A model generated the notes under the pieces. That model did no database searches. It saw only the letters and a list, made by a program, of their open reading frames with translations, and was not told the origin of the DNA. The position numbers were made by a program, and so were the translations under genes. Shown here piece after piece: positions 35,895 through 46,519 of a stretch of DNA of 64,000 nucleotides (positions are counted from its first letter, which is position 1; every line of letters begins with the position of its first letter). Origin of the DNA: Chelydra serpentina (lineage: Eukaryota; Chordata; Testudines; Chelydridae); contig JBAIAC010000018.1 of the NCBI GenBank assembly GCA_037349315.1, forward strand, positions 10,478,001-10,542,000, read 5' to 3'.

Positions 35895-36172
35895 TAGAGT
35901 ATGTCTATACTTACTTCCTGGTTCGGCGGGAAGAAATCGATCTTCTGGGATCGATGTTATCGCGTCTTGTCTAGACGCGATAAATCGATCCCGGAAGTGC
36001 TCTCTGTCGACACCGGTACTCCTGCTCCGCGAGAGGAGTACGCAGAGTCGACAGGGGAGCCTGGCTGCCGTGTCTGGACCCACGATAAGTACCTTCGACT
36101 TCAGCTACGTTATTCACATAGCTGAAGTTGCGTATCTTAGTTCGAACCGGGGGGGTAGTGTGGACCAGCCCT
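35895..36172. mobile_element. Inner palindrome-rich DNA element, copy 2
   Basis: Directly abuts copy 1. It runs from 'agagtatgtctatactta' to 'tagtgtggaccagccct', with the same two palindromes (about 35945-35992 and about 36087-36145; the 5' arm of the second is shortened). It is closer in sequence to the 22001-22295 copy than to its neighbour in several blocks ('atcgatcttctgggatcgat', 'gtcgacaccggtactcctgc'). Confidence 0.7.
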
Positions 36173-36374
36173 AAGGTCGATTTACCTGGCCGTGAGAAGG
36201 GCTGCAAGTCGACCGCTGTGCTCCCCCATCGACTCCGCTTCCGCCTCTTGCCGCGGTGGAGTTCCGGGGTCGATGGCAGAGTGATTGATTTATCCACGTC
36301 TACACTAGACGTGATAAATTGATCCCTGATAGATTGATTGCTGTCCGGTGGGTAGTGAAGACATACCCTTAGAA

Positions 36375-37635
36375 CTTCAGGCTTAGGTGCTAAAATAGTT
36401 TATATGAATCCTGTTTTAAAACTGTGGGGTTATTATTTGTTTTCAGTATTCTGGAATACTAATTTGTGCTTTTGAACAAAAAATAATGGTTGATTATCAA
36501 AGTGACTGATACGTACTCTGCCTTTTAATATAGGTGAGAGCAGGAAAGAGAAGACATCTTACCACCACAGTTCATTCTGGAAGCAGAATCAGGAAAAAAG
36601 CAAGGAGGTGGCACTAGAAGAAAGAGGCTGAATAAATGTACTTGAGCTACCACCAAGGATGGTCTCTTGAAGACAGTGCAGGTACTATCACTGTAGAAGA
36701 CAAAATAAGTCAGTGTTGCAAGCTTTGCTTTGCACCTAGCAGAAATTAAAGGCCCTGTTGTCAATCTACCTCCCAGCTGCCTTTCTACTCCAGACAGGAT
36801 GAACCCTGTGCCCACCCTACACCTGGTGTGGAGTACATTCCCCAAAGAGGAGCAGAGCCAAGGTTCCACCCAGTCTCTGCCTTACGTGTGAGGTGAGACA
36901 TAGGTTCCATGGTGGTTTCTCTCCTCTCCACCCTTAGGCAATATGCATTCCTGGTGCTGGGGCATAAGGACACCTTGCACCCCAGGCATTATCTGGTTTT
37001 AACTGAGGTTCTCAAGTTCCCCTATGTTCTGCTTTGTGTAAAATTATAGCAGGGGGCACATTTTTAGCTCAGACATAACTGGGCCTCTTTTTTTTTCTTG
37101 CATCTGAAACCCTTTGTGTTCTCAGTTAAGGTCACTTGGATTTCTAGCTCCTTATTGCCGACTTGAATCAAGTACTTTGTGGCTGAAATTAAGGTCATTT
37201 TGATATCAAATAGATGCAGGCACAAAACTGCAATTGTGATTTGCAATTTACTGGTGTGAAAATACAGACTAGCTTACAAAATCTGGCTCTTCATTTACAA
37301 GGAAATGATAGGCATTTATTCAAAGAGCTGAATTGATCCTGATAGCTGTTTAGTGTCCTGAGAAAAAATATTTTCCCTTTTCATAACAATAGGTGTGTTC
37401 TCATGTTTTTATACTTAATCTCTCTCGGGCAACAAAGTATAAATTGTTTTGAAATAGGTTTTACAATGTAGAATGCTGCAACTATAAAAAAGGGCATCCT
37501 GGCCACTCTTTCCTTGGAGGCACAAGGACTGGGCTGTTAGGCTAAAGCTTTTGAAGTTTATTTTCAGGATATGTTACAGTATTATAATGCATGACCACTG
37601 ACCCACAGACAGCATGGTTTTCAGGTTACTGCATA
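36375..37635. other. Unassigned sequence
   Basis: No coding or repeat assignment. Small minus-strand frames (e.g. 36869-36525) show no domain, start context or splice signals. Confidence 0.35.
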
Positions 37636-37639
37636 CATA

Positions 37640-38075
37640 AATGCAGCAAAAATTCTTAGGGGACTGGAGCACATGATTTATGAGGAGAGGCTGAGGGAAT
37701 TGGGATTATTTAGTCCGCAGAAGACAAGAATGAGGGGGGATTTGATAGCTGCTTTCAGCTACCTGAAAGGGGGTTCTAAAGAGGATGGATCTAGGCTGTT
37801 CTCAGTGGTAGCAAATGACAGAACATGGAGTAATGGTCTCAAGTTGCAGTGGGGGAGGTTTAGGTTGGATATTAGGAAAAACTTTTTCACTAGGAGGGTG
37901 GTGAAGCACTGGGTTACCCTAGGGAGGTGGTGGAATCTCCTTCCTTAGAGGTTTTATGGTCAGGCTTGACAAATCTCTGGCTGGGATGATTTAGTTGGGG
38001 ATTGGTCCTGCTCTGAGCAGGGGGTTGGACTAGATAACCTCCTGAGGTCCCTTCCAACAATGATATTCTATGATA
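37640..38075 (+). repeat. CR1 LINE 3' end
   Basis: Translates as [48 protein letters not shown] and continues into 'ggttggactagataacctcc', 'tgaggtcccttccaacaatg', 'atattctatgataata'. This is the well-known CR1 3' region; the frame breaks near 37920. It is a 5'-truncated dead copy in + orientation. Confidence 0.85.
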
Positions 38076-38561
38076 ATAGAAAAGTCTGAAACTTTAGCTC
38101 AATTCAGATCTCTGTCACTTGAGCATAAGGAAAATCTCACTCTCCCCAAGAGCAGAGCTTTCATATATCTTTTGGCCAGCCACTAGAGGGTGGGACAACC
38201 ACAAAATAACCATTTGAGCAGGTCCATCCAATAGACAGAGGAGAGAAGGCAGAATATTTCATTATCATATTAGATCAGCCATGGTTATACTCTTGACCGG
38301 GGGTGGAAGGGGAATAATGTGTGAAAGTAAAAAAACAAACAAACTAGTGATTGGTCTAAACAATACAAACATATTGCAGACAGCCAGAAATACAAGATTG
38401 AAAAATGAACTCAAGCTGACATGAAAAAAAAAAAAAGACTCCTAGATGACTAGATGACATGCAGGCATAATCGTTTCTGACTGAAGAGCACAAGCTCAGT
38501 TCCTCCACTGATTCATCAGAAATTTTATCCTGGAAGGAGATGTAACATATTTTTCTCACTA

Positions 38562-38744
38562 TCGCATAGAACTGGAAGGACCTTGAAAGGTCATCGAGTC
38601 CAGTCCCCTGTCTTCACTAGCAAGACCAAGTACTGTCCCCTGACAGATTTTTTTGCCCCAGATCCCTAAATGGCCTCCTCAAGGATTGAACTCACAACCC
38701 TGGGATTAGCAGGCCAATGCTCAAACCACTGAGCTATCCCTCCC
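38562..38744 (-). repeat. Turtle tRNA-derived SINE, reverse orientation
   Basis: The complement of the B box ('ggattgaactcacaaccc') and A box ('caaaccactgagctatccc') lie at the right end. 'cccagatccctaaatggcc' matches the body of the 23142 copy. The tail differs ('gaccaagtactgtcccctga', 'aaggaccttgaaaggtcatc'), so it represents another subfamily. Confidence 0.8.
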
Positions 38745-38759
38745 TAAAACAGGATAAAA

Positions 38760-40190
38760 ATGCTAGGATAGCTTTAGCAGTTCGCTTCCTCAAGCCACCA
38801 CCACCTGAATGGAGAATTGAGAGAACTGACCTGAAAGCTGGCCACCACCTATGCTGGTAATACTCTCATAGGCTCAAGTAATTTCTCATAACAATACCAA
38901 AAGACTCAACAAAGACCATTAACTGCCTTCCTTTTTCAAACCAGAAGGGAGCCCCTTTTGTGTTACTGGAACAAAAAATATAGACATACCATTGTCATAC
39001 AGTCTGGAGTGACTCACGACCATGAGAGCCAAATTCAGGACAGACTGTCAAAAAACAGGGGAGAAACACTAAATGGGTTGTATGTTCTATAATTAGATTG
39101 TATCAACTCCTAAAGCACTCTGTCTTACCATGGAGTTAAAGGCAAGCTGGACTATATAAATAGATGGTCACTTACACCAAAAAAATTCAAATACTCAACT
39201 TACTTCTAAAGGACCAGTTACTTACCGCAGGTCAACTGTACTCACATCAAACCGAACAACACCTGTAATAAATATTTAGTTAGTTTTAACTACAAAAATA
39301 AATGGTTTCAGAGTAGCAGCTGTGCTGTTCTTTTTACAAAAATAAATGTTATTTACAAAGTTAAAACAGGAAACGCAAAAGAGTTAATCAGATTTATAAA
39401 GGTAATATAAGCTGCTATACATCCTTTAAGGCTGATCTGTGCCAAGCAGCATGGGAATCTCTTGCTTATGTTTAGGCACCTTTGCCCCTCCAAGTTCAGA
39501 CAGTATAAAGGTCCCAGTTTCTCTTTGTCAGGGATTTTCATCCCCTTCAGCCCAGAATCCAAGATGAAGGGATGAGTTCATGCACAAGTCTCCCCTTCCT
39601 TGAGGGAGGTAGGAATGCAGTCTATAAGGTCCCTGTCCTTTGATGCTACACGATGCCTCTTTTGCAGGATGAGCATTTTACCTCAATTAATGCTTCTTTT
39701 CCTGTTTGGTGAATTACACATTAGAGGTTTATAATGCAAACATTCAATATAACTTTATACCATGGGATACAGATATTATAAGTTGGATTAATACCTGAAG
39801 CATCCAACAAGCATTCTTAAAGTCTAAATACATTGTTATAATACTAATATCTAGTTTAACTATACAAACCCCACAGGTAAGCCAGACTGGTTTCCAGCTA
39901 TGCATTCAGTGAGGCTCTGGGGTCATTGGCATGAGCTGACACCTGGCCTGCTAGCATCACAACCATCATTGGTCATTTCCTTTAAATTTGCAGTACCTAA
40001 CTACAACTGGGTAATGAGTAACTGCAGTTGCAGCTGGTGTTCATGATCAAATGGATTCTGAGAAGTGTCACATACTTGTTCCTTTTGGATAATGACCTAA
40101 TTATTTTCTCTGTAGTAGATAATTAACAGTCACAAAATCAGGTTCCTGTAACTGAAGAACAGACTATACTTGGTTACTTCCACCTTTTCA
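38760..40190. other. AT-rich sequence, possible old LTR-type material
   Basis: 39303-39345 is a short fragment of the same repeat as 40195-40372 ('ggtttcagagtagcagc'). 39350-39990 has the look of retroelement-derived DNA but no gene, terminal repeat or duplication that I can demonstrate. Confidence 0.3.
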
Positions 40191-40194
40191 TGTT

Positions 40195-40372
40195 TCTCTG
40201 AATGTATAAATATCGACCCACTGTATGTTCCATTCTATGCATCCGATGAAGTGGGCTGTAGCCCACGAAAGCTTATGCTGAAATAAATTTGTTAGTCTCT
40301 AAGATGCCACAAGTATTTCTTTATTTTCTTTTTGCTGCCACAGACTAACACGGCTACTACACTGAAATCAGA
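40195..40372 (-). mobile_element. Dispersed reptile repeat, possibly Penelope-like, single copy
   Basis: Reverse complement reads 'gtagtagccgtgttagtctg', 'acttgtggcatcttagagac', 'cataagctttcgtgggctac', a close relative of the palindromic insertion at 6845-7059. The + strand contains a hammerhead-like core at 40243-40280: CCGATGA, an A, stem GTGGGC/GCCCAC, GAAA, GC-TTAT-GC, then TG. The G at the predicted cleavage position would abolish cleavage. Confidence 0.65.
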
Positions 40373-40423
40373 CTATACTCAGCCGTTGTTAAAACAGCCC
40401 TGAGCTAGAGAATTGCTATTGTT

Positions 40424-40570
40424 GAAAAGAGTTCCAGAGGTTAGGACCAGAAGGGACTGCCAGATCATCTAGTCTGACCTCCTGCATCCCACAAGCCAAC
40501 ATCATAACCTGAACACTAAGCCCAATATTAGACCAAAGTATTACAGGTCACAGGAGACTAAACTATTTAG
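40424..40570 (-). repeat. CR1 LINE 3' end
   Basis: 'aggaccagaagggactgcca', 'gatcatctagtctgacctcc', 'tgcatcccacaagcc' is the CR1 3' tail of the subfamily also seen at 11879. Confidence 0.75.
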
Positions 40571-40574
40571 CTCA

Positions 40575-43500
40575 GTTGATTAAGACTTTAGTCTGGGAGA
40601 AGAGTTCTCCCATTCTGTTACTATGCCCCTCTGCTCAGTACCAGAAATTATAAATGATTGGTATTTGGAAGGTATTGGTATTTGAGGACTTACAGTTAAA
40701 CTAACAATAGAATAATATTCTGAGGTTATAAACAAGGGAAGATATTGTGAAAATTTGGTTATTTTATATTAAGTTTGTCGAATCTCAGTTGATTTGGGTG
40801 ATGATAATTTGGAAGTTAATGTACAGTTAAAATCAATTCTATTTCTGTGGTCAAGCGAAAGAATTCCTCCACACTAGTGATAAATTTGGCTTGGTTAATT
40901 AAGTTTAGCTAACCATTGTTTCTTAGAAACATTATCATTCTTACTCCATCCAAGTATTCTCTGGAGAGCTATATACTGAGAACTTGTTTGTAACACTCCT
41001 CTGGCTACATCTCTCCAAATAAACTGCTAGAGCATACGTGAGAAGGATCTGAATACTCTCAGGTCAATAGGTCAAGTACCATAAGTTGGGGACTTTGGAT
41101 CCAGGAGTACACTTTGAGTTTGACAATTCATATGTTGTGTTCCAAAGGATTCTTTGTGGATTCTGCTATGGTATTTATGACATAATCTCTTCCCATCACA
41201 GTCAGATAACTGAAAGTGTCCATCAATAAGTGAAGAGGAGAAACACTTGCATGTGTGATTTCATGAGGGAGGTAAGTCAACCATCACATGTTGAAGAACC
41301 TCAGCCAAATAACACACATTAAACCTGAGTGTCTCAGTGCTATCCCAGGAGGAGCTGTATGCAGATGTTACTAGGGCATTTACAATACAAAATCCCTTCT
41401 TAGAGAACTAAATCAAAGCTGCACCACTGAGACCCATGAAGCTCAAGTTCTTTGTGGCACAGTTTCCTTGAGCAATTTTTATAAACACTTCCTAAACACT
41501 TTATGAGCTATGAAAACAGTTGGGGAAACTGTGCAGCCACGTAAAGGTCACATGCTAAGTACATTCCTGGAAAACATTCAGTAAGAATTGGGAACCAGCA
41601 GTACACTGACAAATGTTGTGGACCTAAGACAAGCCTCTACATTCACACTGCATTCTGTTTTACCATTTATAATAATTCTAATGCCCCTATTAGAATTATT
41701 GTTTTTTGATGTACAGATCTATAGTAAATGAGTTCCACTCACTAAACACTTATCTTAATTTCACTCTTTCAATTTGGTTCTATAAATCAGGCTGCTGGAA
41801 AAAGCAGCTGATGTGTTGGAGTGTATACATATTTTTCCCAGTCTTGTTTCTGGTCTAGATTATGGACTATTTGTTTGTAAAATAATTCATTAAATAAATG
41901 CCATTTGTTGTATTAGCTGATTTATGTTTGCAATGTCTGTAAATGCCATTAGTTGTATCATAGCCTCCTGCTCTTAAATTGCTGGGTTCTGCTAATTTGT
42001 TTTGGATTGCTCATTGACACAGCTCTCTGAGAGTGATGACATAACATAACAGCATATAAGGTGTCCCACACCCTATAGACCACCTGAGATCAAATATTAA
42101 CTGGGCTGATTACAGTTCAGAGAGGACCCAATCCTGCAAGGTGATGAGCATCTCTGGCAAGGTGCTGAGTGCCCTTGGCTGTCACTGAGATTAGTGGTAG
42201 TTGAAAGTGTTCAGCATCTCACAGGAAGCACTTAAACAAACATAAGGCAGGATTGGACCTAGATTTAGGGCTACACTTGACTTCACATGTTGTTTCTGAC
42301 CCAGATCCCTGTTTTTTTATTTTTATAGTCCTCCTTTTATTGGTGGCCTTACCACCCAGGAGAAGTACACACTACTCTTTACATAAGTCAGTGACATGTA
42401 CATGTCTCTGTAGGTTGCATTAGGAACACCCAAGTACAGCACAACAGAGAGTACTTACAGGAATACGAGTGGTGACTCAGTTATCTTCAGACTCTCTTAT
42501 CCAGTCCGTCTTCACTGGTCAGCTGAATGACTTGCGAGCTGGAACGGATGGGAGAATATGGTGGTTAATGGTTATGGTCAAGGGTTTTGTGGTTGAGACT
42601 AAAATCTGTTTAACAGATCAGAACATAGAATGGATGAAAAAATAAGCAATGGGAAGGTACTTAGACACATTGGATTAATTTGGATGCTAACTCAGCAACC
42701 AACCTCTAGTTTCAGAAGCATGGGGGAGAGAGCGCGTAATTCCCGGCAAAAGGTGTAAACAGCTAGCTAAAGAAACTTGCATAGTGCTGTTGTTTAATCA
42801 ATACTTAAGTGGGTTGGGGGAAAACAGAAGTAGTAGATATAAAAATAATTTTTTACTCAAAACTGGCAACTTCTATGACCCTGCACAGAAATATACGAGG
42901 TAGAATACTGTAAATTTAGTAACCCTGCCTGTCATCAGCTGAGACCCTCTTAAAATACTTCACAAGTAATAGAGAATTTTATCTATACAGTAGCTATATT
43001 TCTCACAATAATGTAGCAACCTTAGAACAAACCAATAAAATCGCAAAGATCCTAGACATTTTTCAGTCTTGATTTTCCATTCAAGTCTAGGGAGTACTGG
43101 CATGTTTAAAGGTAAGCACTTGCTCAAGCACTTTGCAAGGTCAGGGCCAGAGTGCTCAGCACTGAGCAGGACGGAGCTCCAGTAGAGCTGTCCGCACACT
43201 AAGCAGGGGGTAGCTGTTTTAGGAACTGATTTTAAATGTATAGGGAAGAATTTTCAAAAGCACTTAAGTGACTTAGGATCCCAAATCCCATTGCCTTTCA
43301 ATTGGACTTGTACTCTTAAGTCACTAAGGTGCTTTAGAAAATCCCACCCATGAGTTCTATCACTACAGTGAACCTTGAGACATAGGTTTGTTTTTTCTCA
43401 GTACAAGCTTAGTAAACTGGCAACGTATTGATTTTCATTGGGAATCTGTGTTCTCAGATAGTGTAACTGAAAACTGCATTCTGTTTTCACTGTGATGGCC

Positions 43501-46295
43501 ACTAACTAATGCTAAATTTTCTTAATTTTGTCATGTTTTGGTCAAATTCCTCATCTGACTTTTTTTCCCCCCCCTGCGTATAAAAAGTAAATGGGGCCAC
43601 TGAGATCATGGCAATAAATCTGTCCCTACTCTAGAATGCGAACTGCTTAGTAATAATCCTATCTAAAAGTTGCATTATAAATCTCAGTTTCTTGTCTGAT
43701 TATTAATTTTTCTTTTTAAACAAAGGGTTCAGTCAACTGAATGGACAATATGCTAATCTCCCCCTTTTGCCTACAGGAAGAAAAGAGATTCAACTGACAA
43801 ATTAATTGAAAACAAATCTCCATGTACTGGCAGTGTCAATCAAGTATTTTAGTGTTGCTTCAGGAGAACTCTTTCCCACACATTTCTAAAGTTGTGGCAG
43901 AAATTTACTACCATGAAGCTTTCTATGGGTGAAATTCACCCCACTTCCTCACACCTACAGTCTAAGTGAGCTGACTTTTTGCAAGGGTTGCGGGGGGGGG
44001 GGGGGGGGGAGACCTTCCCACAAACCTGTGGAGAGGTGTGCTTCAGGGCTGTCTGTCACAGGTGTGCTTCAGGGCCCTCTGTAGCTGTTACCCTATCTGG
44101 GCTGGAATGGCAGAAACAGCACCTCTTCATCTACATACCATGGATTTGGACTACTAGCATCGTGTCAATGCAAATCTGGTAGCCTACAGATGCCACATAC
44201 CTGTGCCAGTCTGTTGGGGGCTAGAATGGAGCCCTGCTTCGCAGTACAGAGGAGGAGTACAAAGCTACATTGCAAAGCCATTCCCCCTCCCAGTCAATGT
44301 GGTGCCCAACTGGTATAGAGGGTAGCCCTATAGGATCTTTCACTGAAGTTTACATCATGATAAACGAACAAAATTTGGGAAAAACTAACACTGTATAATC
44401 TATCTGCTTGTTGAATTCATTGATAGGATACCAAGATTTAGTGAAAAATATTGTCAACAGTTGGGAAGTTGCTATTCAGGAAGTAATCCAACCCAATCAA
44501 CTGGGTTTCCTAAAGTATTAAGCTCAAATAGTGCCAAACTTTTTCATTATAGGATAAACCTGTAGAAAAGCAGCCCTCTTCCCCATAGCTAGATTACCAC
44601 TAGACACGGAAAATACCTTTATTTCAGTGCATAAAACCTATTCACAGTGGATATGGATTAATTTTGGCTAGTTTTTTATTGATTTAATTTAGATTTCCTA
44701 CACAAATCCATCTGTGGGAAGAAGGCAGAGAGATATTTATAACAGAAAAACAGTAATATATTAGAGTGGTTTCTTTTGCAAATTTCAGGATTATTAGCTT
44801 TTAGGCATATGCCAACTTCCAGCTAATGTAAAATCTTACAAACCACAAATATGGAGATGCTTCACCACTAATGGCTAGTGAAGTGCAAAGGCTTGAGTGG
44901 ATTCAGACTCCGTTCACATAAGCCCATGAAGGTTTGGGTGCTTTTCCAAGCCTCTGTGGGCTGGAGATTTTGGAGTTCCAGTGCTTCTTGGTTTTGGCAA
45001 GGCCAGAAATACCAAACGGGGCAGGCTTTCTCGTGATCTATCTATATTTCTACTTCTAGGAAAACAAAGATGTGCAGAGGTGCACAAACACTTGTTTTTA
45101 TTTTATCCTCACTAGCCGGCACCGTGACAATATGCTTATAAGGCAGTCCACACAAGTTTCCATGAGAAGCATTCTTAAGTGGCAACACTTTATGGCTCTT
45201 TAGAGCATTTCTTGGTGTAAATGTAAAACATTTATAACCTTCATTTACAACTCATTTTATTGGGTATCACAGACTTGTAAAGCAATTTATCTGACAGTGT
45301 GGGTAACAAAATACTACTTACCATTAACTCTTTTCTTCTTGCCCTGTTCTTCTTTTGCCAGAAAAACTCATTGCCTAATTGTCTTGCATACAGTAGAAAT
45401 CAGTAGCTACAGAGGGATATTTCTGTTCCTTGGCCCAGTCAATGGATTCTGTATGGGTTTTTTTTCCTCTAAGGGTTCTGCTGTTTAAAAGTGATACATT
45501 TTCAATTCTCTCCTGGATTTCTTTCAGTAATAGAATGGAGACATCATAAATCCAATCTCCTTTTACTTGGATACACAGTCCACACATTGTGAGAAAAACA
45601 GTTAGGGCAGCACATCTTGTTGCGAAATCTGTAAGTCCAGTCCTCTATGCAGGGCAAACAGGAGGTCCTCCACCATCTCTCCCATGCTAGTTTTGTAAGC
45701 CACGAGGGAAGCATGTAAGAGTCACTGTCCTTGGTAGTCTGAAAGATTCAGTGACCTTGGGATTGCCCAAAATTGTGGCATCCAAAAACTTAGTGGAGTC
45801 AAACAACATACAGTAGTTTGCTGAAAATATATGGGATGGTCTGTATTAATAGAACACCCCCTGGACTACCTGTCGTCTTCTTCACCTACTCTTTTCTTCT
45901 CTTTTCCCACCTTCAGTCTTTTTTCATTTCCAGTGAGCAGTATCTCCACCTACAGCAAATACAAATGTTTAATTGAAAAAGAGGCAGTTCAGTTAATTGG
46001 TTCCTGTATGTCTATTTCATTGTAAAAACAACAAAATAGACATACTTTATAATGCACACTGAATACAGAACAATTATAAGTGAGTGCCTCCAATCAACTC
46101 CTTGTAGGATCAGGCCTCTACATTTAGCAAAGTCTCCAATGTCATACTACTCACTCATAGTACAATATCAGATGCTTTTTAAAATGTTTGCTTAAAACAA
46201 AAAGGAATTTGTACATAGTATAAAGTTTTGAAAAAAGCAGACTGCATCTGCAGTTGCAAATCTAAGTGAAACAGCCTAACAAAAGAAATCTATCT
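40575..46295. other. Gene-poor AT-rich stretch
   Basis: Contains a perfect 12-bp hairpin (41671-41700), CATTGA-family pieces at 42125-42240 and 43250-43350 (the latter a clear palindrome), an 18-G run at 43992-44009 and a duplicated 'gtgtgcttcagggc' near 44036 and 44061. A speculative minus-strand exon-like frame is at 45544-45738. Confidence 0.4.
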
Positions 46296-46297
46296 AG

Positions 46298-46515
46298 GAA
46301 TGTATATAGTATCTGAGCACCTCACAATCTTTAATGAATTTATCCTCACAACACCCCTGTCAGGATGGGAAGTGATATCATCCCTGGGGAACTGAGGCAC
46401 AGAGAAATGAAGTGATTTGCCAGAGGTCACACAGGAAGCCTGGGGCATATCAGGGACTAGAACTAGGATGTCCCAAGGCCTAGGTTAGCACTCTAACCAC
46501 AGAACCATTTTTCCT
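46298..46515 (-). repeat. MIR-type SINE relic
   Basis: 'gtatctgagcacctcacaat', 'ggggaactgaggcacagaga', 'tttgccagaggtcacacagg' and 'agcactctaaccacagaacc' follow the MIR order in reverse orientation, including most of the tRNA-related half. Confidence 0.75.
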
Positions 46516-46519
46516 CGCA

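Larger units (their letters stand above)
35512..36371. mobile_element. Outer palindromic DNA element hosting two nested insertions
   Basis: The left part (35512-35597; 'agccctggtctacactaggg', then a palindrome 'acttcagctacacgattagt' to about 35587) and right part (36173-36371; 'ggtcgatttacctggccgtg' to 'ggtagtgaagacataccctt') together make one element. Its outer ends are imperfect inverted copies of 'gtctacacta'. It is split after 'gtatctca' by two related inner elements, so it is the oldest layer of the nest. Confidence 0.65.
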
